DNA of 64,000 nt from Himantopus leucocephalus (lineage: Eukaryota; Chordata; Aves; Charadriiformes; Recurvirostridae). The translations under genes were made by a program, and so were the position numbers. Below the pieces are notes generated by a model. That model ran no database searches. It was given only the letters and a program-made list of their open reading frames with translations, and was not told the origin of the DNA. The stretch is from positions 75,985,670 through 76,049,669 of the forward strand of contig RSEF01000004.1 of the NCBI GenBank assembly GCA_003993805.1, given 5' to 3'. Positions 13,501 through 25,082 of the stretch are shown piece by piece. Numbering within the stretch: position 1 is the stretch's first letter; each line of letters starts with the position of its first letter.

Positions 13501-14766
13501 AGTGAGTTTTCTGACATTTCCACAGAGAGACGAATTAAATTTTAGAAAGATAATTGCTGTTTATATAAGAATTGGAACAATTTTCTGACTTTTTTTATTG
13601 GCTCTAGCAAATGTTGTAGTGTTGCTGTTTGGTTTTAAAAAAATTATTATTTCTAAGTATTTCATATTTCAGAATGAGATTAGCTGGAAATAATGGCCTG
13701 GCCACTTGTTTTCAGTCCTTCCTGTTTATTAAAAAAGTTCATTTGCTTTGGTTCCCTGTACTCGTATTGACAGATGCAAATGGCTGAATATGTTGTGGTA
13801 CAGACATGGGTTTGAGCCCACCTGTCTGGAACACCTGACATTTTTACAGATATGTCAGCAGCATGAGGAAAAAGTCTTCCCCAAGCAGGCAATAATCCAC
13901 TCATATATGGCCAGCAGTGTATATCCCATATAGGACAAATGAGTGAAATCTGTAATGTGGAACTTGTGGGAAATTCTGATCTTCCACTGTTCGGTTTTCA
14001 TACTGACCCACACAAAGAGTCTGAAACTTCTGGATTTCTAAAGAGTGGAAATTCTGGCAGTTTGAGTAGAAAAAGGTAAGCAGAAACTGAAGTGACCCTC
14101 TCACAGGGAGGGTTTTGAGAGATGTGGTGCCATCTGAAAGGTAGGACAGCAAAACTTAGCAGTAATGTGTGCTGAAAACCAAATTTGATACACAAAATGC
14201 TTTTTAGACAAAAATGAAAGGCTCTGCTAGTCCAGCTGGCAAAGTTTTGCCTCAGCCTTTGATGTACTTCAGAGGAAGCATCAAGAAAAAGGTATAGAAG
14301 AGTATTGTGTAAGTCTGTAAGAGAACCTCGTCCTTACATGCTATTGATAAAGTTTCACCAAAAAAAAATTTATCCTGTAAACAAAATCTTAAATAGCTGT
14401 ATCTGGTTGTTCATTAGAGGAAGACATTAAATGGAAAAGACTTTTCCTTTATTTCGTCTGCCTATGCATTTCCCTATCAAGCTTTTCTTTGCAAATCAGA
14501 GCTGCCATTAACTGCTGTTTGTATGAAGCAGCTCACAAGATAAAACTTCTGACTGCATCAACAAACAACCACTTCTCATAGACTTCATAACAGAAAAAAA
14601 TTCTGAGATCCTTAATTTCTGTTTCTGACTTTGAGAGAATAAAAATAGTACCTGAGAAACAGGGAAGATGAAAATAAATAAAATTGAGGTCTAATTCTAT
14701 TGGTATTTTTTAAACAAAAATACAAATACTCTCTCTCCAATGTTTGATGTCCCCTTTCATTTTTTT
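4526..14766. other. 10 kb without recognisable gene or repeat
   Basis: Continuous AT-rich single-copy DNA. Only low-complexity features stand out: a GT/AT tract at 7743-7770, an AT-alternating tract at 13011-13030 and short A runs. A 12-bp palindrome GATGGATCCATC at 5921-5932 is followed by CATGGCAAC (5935-5943), one half of an RFX-type X-box. The longer frames (7503-7946 minus, 147 codons; 13129-13545 plus, 138 codons) have no domain, no composition shift and no supporting splice pattern. Ancient repeats too diverged for the eye may be present. Confidence 0.5.
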
Positions 14767-14995
14767 CTAGGTACTTGCAATTGCGTGCTTCATGTACATA
14801 GAGGCCTGATACAGCATTTATGTGTCATTCACAAATATCACGTTGTAATTTACATTTGTATAAATCATAAGAAATGTGATNCTAGATACTTGCAATTGTG
14901 TGCTTCATGTATGTAGAGGCCTGATACAGCATTTATGTGTCGTTCACAAACATCACGTTGTAATTTACATTTGTATAAATCATAAGAAATGTGAT
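14767..14995. repeat. Direct duplication around a single-N join
   Basis: Bases 14767-14880 and 14882-14995 are two 114-bp direct copies separated only by one N at 14881. They differ at about six positions, all transitions. The structure fits two unmerged overlapping contig ends (diverged haplotypes) placed side by side. A true tandem duplication that broke the assembly is the alternative. Confidence 0.9.
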
Positions 14996-15059
14996 CTGGA
15001 AAAAAAATCAGTATACCAAGGGGGAANTCTGGAAAAGAAATCAGTATACCAAGGGGGAA
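14995..15059. repeat. Second short duplication around an N
   Basis: Bases 14995-15026 and 15028-15059 are 32-bp direct copies around an N at 15027, with one difference (in an A run). It begins where the preceding 114-bp duplicate ends, so two joins fall within 150 bp. The sequence here should not be trusted for feature calling. Confidence 0.88.
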
Positions 15060-15829
15060 TTAAAATCCAGAGCCTCAAGGAACATATATCCAGAGGTTAA
15101 TTCTGTTCTAAGATCTATTGGATCGTAATGGCTTAAGTATTGGAAAATTTTTGAAGTAGGGTGAGAGTTTTAGAGCTGTAAAAACCCTGCTCTATTGAAA
15201 TTAGCTGTGAAACTCCTCCTTATTTTATTGGAAACATATTCTCCTTCTGTAATTTGGATCTGAATTTTAGGATTCAAGCACTTCATGTTTCTCCCCACTG
15301 TGCCAGGGTTTCTTTCAAAATGCTGAAGCCTGGCTGGAGCTAAAAGAATTAAATCATGGTAGCAGCTTCTGAGTAGCAGCCAAAATATTCTGTGCAGTCG
15401 GAGAAGGTTTTTGATGCACCTGGCTTCTTCACTGTTTAAAAACATCTACTTTTGCTCAGCTTTTAAATTAACGGTAGCGAAAGCTGAACCTGAAGTAGTC
15501 TGAGAGGATGGGAGGCTTCTTCTAGTGTCTGAGTAAGCATCTTTAATGTTGTCAACTACATCTCTCTTCTGATAATTTTCTGTAAGAAACACTGTTGAAA
15601 GAGGGAAACCTTGTGGTAAATCTCTGAGGAATGTCCCTCAGACAGATTTATTCTGAAGTAAAATGCAAATATATATGTTAATGATGATGGAGGGTGTAAA
15701 CCTCTCTTCTCGCTTCACTTCTGTAAATGCTATCTGATGACAGACTAGGAGAGGGTGACTACTAGGAGTGCCTTAGGTAGCTGCAGTAGGCACAGACAGC
15801 TGGCAGGGCATCGTAACAGACCGGCCATG

Positions 15830-16040
15830 CTCTGCAAATGTCATTGCTAGTGCCACAAGAGCTGAGCGAATGACGGGGCTATCAATATTGGCAGCAGCCC
15901 ACACGAAATGAGTATTGAATCAAATTAAGTTTACCCATCTCAAGAATTGCTGTCTTCTGCTCCAGTGAGCCTGTAATAGTACTCACACTTATTTTTAGAG
16001 TCGTCATCGTAAGGGTTTTTTACAATCTGGAACATTTTAT
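15830..16040. promoter_or_regulatory. Possible conserved noncoding element
   Basis: A 210-bp stretch with balanced composition, no low-complexity runs and several homeodomain/PBX-like cores (ATCAATATTGG, GAATCAAATTAAG). There is no open reading frame across it. The call is by appearance only, without alignment. Confidence 0.2.
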
Positions 16041-16559
16041 CAAGGGAGTAGAAAGAAATGGAGGAAGTATGAATAGATAAATCCTCTGGCTTTTTTTTCT
16101 ACCTGAGGTTTATTTCTTAAGTATATATTGTACTTTGAAAGCTTTGCTTTTCACTGCATAAGTATAATTGCTTTAGTCTGAAGACACCTGTTAGGAGGCT
16201 CTTCTGGTCATGGAGGGAGCTTTTTGTGCAGTATTTCTGTGATATATGTGTCTGCAGCGGCTTATTTAGTACATTGGCAGGAATGACTTCTTGCATTTGG
16301 GGAATTGGGTCACGTGATATAGATGACTTTTCTGAAGTTTATGTAAAACAAAGCGTGTGTCATCTCAGGTCTGGGCTTGCGCTGTTTGCATACCAAATCA
16401 CATTCTTCAGGTTTCCAAGGGAATTTCTACTTCTAAGCACAAAGCTATTCTCTCAGGTTAATAAATGCAGATGATGATAAACTTACCTGACAAACTATTT
16501 GGGTAGCTCTTGAGTGAAAAATGCCAGAAGAGAAACACCCCAGAAAACGAACGAAGATT

Positions 16560-16700
16560 TTTCTTCAGAATCTCTTGAAGACCATTACAGCACCAGGGAA
16601 TTATCATCATTTGTAGTAACCTTTCTGATGTTGATTTTATTGGTTACTGGTTGACAAATGACAGGGGGGCAATAAAAATGCTCGTTAGTTTCCCATCTGA
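16560..16700. promoter_or_regulatory. Possible conserved noncoding element
   Basis: Contains an inverted CCAAT box (ATTGG), a TGACAG Meis/TGIF-like core beside a G6 run, and a CAATAAAA homeodomain-like site within about 50 bp (16630-16680). No coding potential. Regulatory function is inference only. Confidence 0.2.
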
Positions 16701-19700
16701 GTGTATGTGCATCCATCCATGACTTGCAGAGTATGCATTTTCTACACTTAATGTGTTCCGGTGTCAGAATCTACTTGATATTGTATTTCAGATCCTGTTA
16801 AGTAAGAAGCTGTTGCCTGAACTTGCCTTGTATATGTTATGGGAAAAGGTGATGGTGATGAAGTGATGTGCTTTTTCCCTCATGCTCTATTACGTTAATA
16901 TATCACCTGTAATCTTGTAGATGCCTATGGTAGCAAAAGATGCTTGCCAAATTACTAAGTAGTGAGAATTTTGTGGTGCCCCCCTGTAGTAGTTGGGCTA
17001 TAGCTCACAGGTGTTGAGAATGGTACCTTACAGGCTCACTGTCATAGACAATAATCTTTCCTTGTCTCTAACTTCCAGCAGCCTTGGGTTATATGTTTTC
17101 TATTACTGAACTGTCACTTTCAGCTGGGGTTGGGAAATAGGTAGAAAACCAGAAATACTGCAAGTTCTGTTATTGCTCCAAGGTTGTGTCAGGTTGAGTT
17201 TCCTGCTAGCTACCTCAGAAGTGATTAGCTAGCTAGGATTGCTAGGTCCCGAACCCAGCCCCTCTCAGACTGTGCACTCTTGAGTTGGGTAGGTATAATG
17301 TGACAAATATCAACATGGCTGCCTAAAAGTCAGCAAAATTAGGCTGATTATTTGCTGTTCCATGAATGGCTTCAGTGTGAACAGGTAGCGTTTGTCTTTT
17401 ACTCTAGAACAGACAATGCCTGTATGTACAAAGCCCGAGTGCAAATGAGCTCTAGGTACATAATGTCCTATGGGATTTGGCATTATTTAACAAATTAGCA
17501 GGAAGCAGTTCTAGTGAAACTTAATTTCTCACCTTAGAGTTGCAACTAAGACTGCTCAGGTTCTGTCTTAGGAATACAGAAGTGTCTTTCGTCAGTGTTC
17601 AGGCAAATCATCCATACTGTAATATGCAGTAACATCTTCCTGAAGAGATCTGACAGCCGCTGAAAGAACTGACTTTCAGTTGCTCTGTAATGTTTCAAGA
17701 CCATTTTTAGAACAAATTTCCACAGAGCTTGGGATTCCTCTGTTACATCAAAGAGCTGCAGCTCAAGTCAACAGAATTGCCACAGTGCTGCGAAATGAAA
17801 GAGAGAACTGAGCTTTGTGCTCATAAATCCATATTCTGGATTTTGAGGGTTATTCTTGAATTGTATAGAGCTAGCCATTTCTACTGTATACACAGCCCAT
17901 TTGGAAGATGATGACACTGATTTAATCAACTTAATAGCAGAATTACTCTGACATTCAATCTGAAAGAAATTGAAGTTGATCAACCTCTTTGTAGACTGAT
18001 TATCCTAATAGTTATAAAATGGGTTTAGATATTGAATAGTTTTGATTGGCTTGAAATAGTTTCAGTGACATTAATCTGACATAACTACCAGTTTTCGTTC
18101 CTTACAGTTTGTTAGTTCATCAGATTAATGTAGCAAGGAGAAGGTAAAAAAGAATGATCTGTTTCTTGAATATTTGTATGATTTTGAGCACTAGTGTCAG
18201 GGAATTTACTGTATCTGAATAAGGTAGGAGTCTCCCCTGAACATACCCTGAGATATACTGACTCCAGAAAAATTTTGCTCTTTAACTTTCCATAAAATAT
18301 TGGATAAGAAAGATTACTGAAGGCCAGAAGTCAAAAGTGACAGAAATAAAATGACCTAAAAATCAAGATGACACAAAGATTTCACTCTCTCCTTTCTTAA
18401 ATAAACAAACATAGTAGCTGGGCTCAGGTTTTCTCTCTGAAGATTCACCTTGCGTTTCTGTCTGTTTTATGTGAGCAGCTTGTAAGACTTTTAAATAATG
18501 GTATCTTTCATCCCCATTTCAATGGAATGGAGAAGATGGGTTCTGTGTTACATTAGGAAAGGAAGAGAATAATTACAACTGATTAGAGGAAGTCTTAAGG
18601 GATTCTGGAGATCCAATTAGCCTTCACATGATCATCTGGCTTTAGGAGTAGGCCCTCTTTGTCAAGGAGAGTATGAGTATCCATCTGACCACAATAAAGG
18701 AATGTAAAGCAAGTGCTGAAAGAGACAGCTGGAACTATATTTTGTTCAAAGTAAGTGAAACTGAGGATTATAAAATTATAGCTGTATAGCCGGGGCATTG
18801 AATAAAGACAAAACCAACTAACAGATTTCTTGGTTTTCCTCAGAGCATCTAAACAATTGACATTCATCAAATGAGCCCTGAATAAAAGAAGTTGTTGAAT
18901 TCTTAACCACTTGATTTTTACAGTGACTGTTCAACGCTCAAAATACAGATGTACTCAACAGCAGTAAAATTTCAAAATATTTCTGCTCAAGAAAGACAGT
19001 AGAGTGCAATACCTTAAGTTGCCTTGTTGGAGTTATTGTACATTGAGTATTACATATTTAAAACAAATCTCCAAAAGACTCCTGGTTTGAAATTCTGTTG
19101 CTTATAACTTTTGTTTGACCACCCCAGAAGTATCATGGGGGGAGTTCTGAGAATTTTTACCCTTTTAATCATAGTGAAGATGGAAATACACCGAGAGGTG
19201 TGTTTTATGTGTATTCACATGACCTGTTTCAGTATTACCTCTTTATTAGCCAAGTCCATTAAATACTCTTTTCCCAATGGCAATAAGCAGACTTTCCAAT
19301 AAACCTGTGTAACCTAGTTTACTTCATAGCTTAAAGTGTGATGCTGAGATCTCATGAGGAGAGATGTGCCACTTTCTTGCTATTTTGGGAAGCAGTAACT
19401 GGAGCATTTACCAGTTTGTAACACAAACACGCTAACATTTATGCTGCTCCTTAAAATTATTCACTTGTCCACGTTAACAGTGTGGGTGGCCTACTTAGAT
19501 GGGCTTTTGCCTTTGGTTCTCTGGTTTGAATACATTTTCTTTCATTCTACTTCTTTGCACTCTTCATCTGCTATGCTTGGTTTTAATTTTTTCTCTCTTA
19601 GGGTATGCATTTATATTGCATTGTCTGTTGTATATCTCTGATCTTGTAGAGAATCAAATGAACAACAGAGAAAGACTGTGTGGGTGAAAAGCCTGCATTA

Positions 19701-22700
19701 ATAGGTCCCAAGGGATTACTAGGATTTATGACTAACTTCTATTAGCACTAGAAGAAGTATTAAATATTGAGCAGTCAAGTGAGAATTCTGTGACTTATCT
19801 AGGATGTCTCATTGTTTGACTACAGTCTAAACCTATTTTTTCTGAAGATAAGCACAAGTTTTCTCATCTTTACATAGTGTCTTTGCTCATGTGTATACAG
19901 AGGGTTTTCAGATATATGACACTGAGTATATAACAAAAGCATTGGCAGTTTTGAGTGGTCTTCTCAATATGTGCTGATATGTTATACTTCAGAGTATAGG
20001 CCATTATAAATAGAATGCCACAAGAGGCTTACTTGTCCAACTTGCTGGAGCTGCAAAATTATTTCAATTCATTGCTAGAAGGATGATTCAAGTACAAATA
20101 TTATAAATCCACTAAATGAACTGGGAAGATGTTGCAACTGAGTACAAAAGGGACTACTGATAAAGCATATAAGAATGTTGTTAGTCCTTTATTAGTCTGA
20201 TGTCAAGTGACTTTTCAGTGACATTTTTCTGAATGTTCAGTCGGTCACATCATGATGTTGACGTAGTCAAAATACTGCATGGTGTTGCTATATATAACAA
20301 AACTCTTTGCCATTTGAACATAATGCATGGGTCGGGGCCAAGAACTGTGAGGCAGAACATAAACAATTATCAGTCATTTAAAGTATTAAAAGGTAGTTCC
20401 CTAGCTTAATCATATTATTTATTAAGTATTCTGGATATTTTTTTTTACCCCCACAATATTGCTGTAAACCAACACTTTCGGGAGAGCTGGATTCTAGATA
20501 TGGGGTTAGTTTTCCTGTCCCCAATTTTTAAAAGTTGATGAAACTTCTGTTTGGGATTTATCCCAGCAAATTTAAGCTGCCTACAAGCTCAATGTCTAGT
20601 GTAGCTAACTTAGAGATAAGTATTTCCCATGGAGTCGAGGGGATCAGTAGGGATGAATCTATAGTTTCCTATTGATTGCTTAGGCTCGATGCTAGACTCC
20701 AGGCACCTAAGTTTTAGATGACTAAACTTAGCTAAGGCAGGTTCTACCATAATAAGTTATTTGCATTTGTTTCTTAAGAACAATGCTTTAGTAATTCTGA
20801 GGAAATAATTTCCAGAAACTGAGTTGCTGGTGACAATTTCATGCTGTTAATTAAGAAATATATGCTTGTTTTTGCACTCTGTCCTGTTGTGTTTTGTTTG
20901 GTTTTTGTGTTTTGGGTTTTTTTTTTTGTAAGGTAAGCTTGTATATCATCTTTCCAGAGGTGCTGAAAGGGAGGACAGAAAAATTACTAGAGGTAAAATA
21001 TCATGGAATTTTAATATGCATTTTGCAATACAGAGCCTGTGTGCATTTTGGGCAATCATATCAGAAGATGGTATCACTCTACTGTTTTTCTCCTACTTCA
21101 CACTTGAATGTCTATCTTGCCCTCCCTTTGGGAGCAGAGTATGCTTGTTTTCTTTAGTCTTTGCAACAGTTCTCTTTTTGAGGAAAAAACCCCAAAAGCG
21201 GCTGGGCTAAAATTTTGGAGGCATGGGGAAAAAAACCTATGGCTATTGAATCTTGAGGAAGGCCTGGTCTTCTGTTCAACTCAGAATCTCAATCCTTTTT
21301 TAGCTGTGAGAAATCATGGTCATGTAAACAATGTTTTCCTTCTTCTAGCGCTGAGACAGACACAAATTAATAGCTACAACAAGCTAACATCAAGCCAAAA
21401 TATGTGTATTTTTTCAAGGATATAGCACAAAGATAACGAGCTGCAGTAGCCTCTTTATTGTAGTTCATAGCATGGTTTCTGTTCTCCAGAGCAACCACTT
21501 TTACATCACATAGCAGTCAGCAGATAATCTCTTTACTGACACTGTTGTCCAAAAGATTCTTATTGTACTTCTGAGTTGTGATAAAAGCCTCCTTGAGAAT
21601 GTTGGGGTTTTTTGTTGCTATTGTTGTTTCTTTCACACATGTGCCCGGGAAATATTGAAAGTTCCTTAAAGACTGGTATCTTCATAAATCTGAGGCCACT
21701 TCAGAAAACTATTACAAAGTGGTTAGGGTGATTAGTCTTCTAAGGAGAATGCATATTAAATGGATGTAAGAGACAAAACAATGAGTCAAGGAGAGGTTTG
21801 GCAGGTAAGTGGAATACTACTTGAGTGTACTTTGGGGGAGGGGGGGAAAGTGAAGTAAGGAAATGAAGACATGATCTACTTATGCTCAAATGCAGTAGGA
21901 CTAAGACAGAAATGCAACATGTTACTCCCTGTAGCCAGACTTTTAAATAGGTTGGATGCCCTCCAATAATTTAAATGAATCTTTAGCATGACTCATGACC
22001 AGGCTGAGCTTTGCCAGTTTCACTGCAGGGAATTCCTCCTATGTGAAGGTGACACTTTGTGGCCTGTATATTTTTTGATGTTGTGTGTCTTCTTGCCAAC
22101 TAATCATTTTAATAGAAAATGTTAGTACTTTTCTAGCAGTTCTTATGCTTTATGTAACATTAGAGTGATCAGCAAAATGATTATGGGATAAAATGGAAAA
22201 GTACTGAATTTGTAAATTTTTTTTCTATTATTATTAAGTCGTAGTGCAGTATACAAGGGAAAAAATGAAATGCAAGCTTCTGCTTTTCAGAAGAAAATTG
22301 CCCAATTACACTTATTCTAGTTTTTGCTATTATTTATTCCTTTTGTGCACCCTTTTGCTGTAATTAGCTATAAGAATTTTGAGGCAAGAATTATGTCTCC
22401 ATTTTTATTCTATTGCAAATTATATCTCAATCTAGAATCCTATGTTTTGTAACTCCCTAAAAACAAATAGATGGCTGGTTTTGGACCAACTCTGAGAAAA
22501 ACATTGACCCTGTTCAGTTTGAAACGTCTCTCAAAGAATTGTTCCAAAAATAAAATTGTCTTAAAAAAAGAGGAAAAAGCCCCACCAAAACCAAACAATA
22601 AAAACCTAAATAGTTTCCTGAACGTGCTTCTCCTTTTTCTATATGCTGAATATGCACTAGTTACCAGAACGAATTAGGCTTTGGTGATACAGTGCATAGC

Positions 22701-23068
22701 TGGAAACACACTTCCCTATCTCAAATATTGCCTAGCTTGCAAAGTGAGGGCACAGTTACAATGGCATCACCTCCTGATTGAGAAGACCGTGCACGTGCAT
22801 GCCCAGTCAGAAGCTCTTTCCATGACCTAATCCAGCGGGAGAGACCAGCTAAAATCCACGAGCTGTACTACATAAAGAAGCCTATTATGTATCTTAGCAA
22901 ATCAGATTCTCAAATAGTGACATCATCACTTTGTTGGTGGGGGCTACAATACTTTCAATCAGTTTGGACAATGAGTAGAGTCATTTCCCAAACAGCACGA
23001 AGTGCATCCAGAGTGAGTTAACCTCTGTTTCTGAAGCTACATCTATACCCTTCTTTTGTACACAGACT

Positions 23069-23293
23069 TAAATTTACAGGTGGCCTTATTCGGGCAGGTC
23101 AGCTTGAGTCATCCCTTAATTTGGTAAGGAATATTGTAGCTATGTTGCAGTAATATTTTGGCTGAGCAAATCAATGCTTNCTAAATTTACAGGTGGCCTT
23201 ATTTGGGCAGGTCAGCTTGAGTCATCCCTTACTTTTGGTAAGGAACGTCGTAGCTATGTTGCAGTAATATTTTGGCTGAGCAAATCAATGCTT
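23069..23293. repeat. Direct duplication around a single-N join
   Basis: Bases 23069-23179 and 23182-23293 are 111/112-bp direct copies on either side of an N at 23180. They differ by about five substitutions, mostly transitions, and one T-run indel. Same architecture as the joins near 14.9 and 24.9 kb. The 84-codon frame that crosses the N is an artefact. Confidence 0.9.
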
Positions 23294-24786
23294 TTGACAG
23301 TGAGCTTATTCAGTCAAGTAAAATATCACAACCACGTGGTTACACAACTTCTATCCTGGAAGTGGTTGCCAATGACAACATCGTTTGCAGCCAGGATGAG
23401 TGTTGGATATATCTGCAAAACACTGTAAAGATAACTTGAGACTTAAAAATGGTGGCCTTTCTTGGTCTGTGGTTACCGCAGTTGATTCCGTTCCGTTTAC
23501 CATAGGTCAGCGTGCTTGGTTGTCAGGTTTCCGTTCTGTGCGTTCAAGTAGGTTTGAATTGCTTGATGTTACATCATCACAATATGTTCTCTGTAGAGTT
23601 CTGCTTTGTTGTCATTCAGAAATTGATGCTAGCACTGAATTTTGTGAGCTTCCTAACTTCAAGCCTATAAAATGCAACCATTATTTTTAAATTTTGTGAT
23701 TTTTCTATAGCTATATGTTAATTTCTACTTTGAAGTTTACAGCCTCTAGGAACAAGTAAAGGATTCTGGTCACTTACATATATACATAAAGGTATAGTTA
23801 CCTTTATATCAGCAGTTGTAGTTACCTGAGCTGGATTTTTGTTACTTTGAGGGTTTTTTTTAAGCATCAGGTTTGCATAAAGGTAAATTGATTAGTACCT
23901 CATCATGCTTGGTAATAGAACTTTGGTTCAGGAATTTGATTAAATTTCTAAATCTAGGATTTAACAACATAAAAATCTTACCTGAAGTTTCATGGAGATT
24001 TTGGGTTGGTAAGAGGTTTTCGTGATGGGTATATTTTCTTTACACCATGAAGTTCTTAAAACATCTGTTCTTTTCAAAGCATGCTTTTATATTTTCTTAA
24101 AAATTCATGTTTTCACGTCTATTATGTCCACTGAACATTTCATAGTGATTAAAAAAACCCCTAAATAAATAAAACATGCTTAATAATTGTCTTAAAGATA
24201 AATCTAATGAGGGCCAAAAGCTATTATATCTGGATGAGTTTCATTTGACTCACTGCACTAACTAAACTATGTTCATCTTAGCCGCAGGAAGCAAAGTACA
24301 AGGAGCTACATAAGAGGTTCTTTTGAATTAAGCCAGCATTCTAATAATAAAAGATTGCCCAAAGTAAGTTTGCCAAAGAATGGGAGAATCAACCACACCC
24401 TTCCAGTATCAGTGGACTTCACACAACAAGATGTTGATATTGGATCTTTTTAGATCTGATGACTGACTATATTCTTTTGTAGTAAATCTATAAAATTTAA
24501 GAAAAGCATGAAAAGCTAGTTTTTAATAGGTAGATCCAACCAACACTTGCAAATCAGTTAAAAAAGAAAACAAACAACAGGCAATCTTCTGCTTTTGGCA
24601 GAATTCTGTAGATTTACATGAGTATAACTTAATGCTGTATATATTCCACGTTACTGTTGATTGGGCTGGAAATGCCTTGTTTTAGTTATTTCAGATAGCT
24701 AATATTACCTTTCTTTTTAGCCAGTTTCTAGGTATTTGGTTCTAGGAAAACAGTCAAAGGAAATTACTCCAAATGTATCTTTACCA
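23294..24786. other. Unique sequence with a perfect hairpin
   Basis: No gene recognised. A perfect inverted repeat lies at 23786-23807, with 9-bp arms ATAAAGGTA and TACCTTTAT around the tetraloop TAGT. The segment 23400-23690 has somewhat more CpG than its surroundings and a 96-codon frame with no recognised domain. Confidence 0.5.
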
Positions 24787-25082
24787 AGATGATACTATAC
24801 AGGTCTTTGTAGTAGTTTGTGCTGGACTGGCCACTGAAGTGAATGATTATGTGAGGCTATGACTAACTTAGATCAGACCTGCATGTAAACTTGATTTTAT
24901 TCTGAAATTGAACTTGGAATAATAATGGTTTCTNGAGATGATACTATACAGGTCTTTGTAGTGGTTTGGGCTGGACTAGCCACTGAAGTGAATGACTATG
25001 TGAGGCTATGACTAACTTAGATCAGACCTGCATGTAAGCTTGATTTTATTCTGAAATTGAACTTGGAATAATAATGGTTTCT
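24787..25082. repeat. Direct duplication around a single-N join
   Basis: Bases 24787-24933 and 24936-25082 are 147-bp direct copies flanking an N at 24934. They differ at about five positions, four of them transitions. Most likely two unmerged versions of one locus. Confidence 0.9.

Larger units (their letters stand above)
15060..23068. other. 8 kb without recognisable gene or repeat
   Basis: Single-copy DNA. Two stretches, 15830-16040 and 16560-16700, look less degenerate than their surroundings and are listed separately as possible conserved elements. An inverted repeat at 20707-20731 has perfect 8-bp arms (CTAAGTTT and AAACTTAG) with a 9-nt loop. A purine run (G5-A-G7) sits near 21834-21846. 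The short frames are judged to be chance. Confidence 0.5.
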
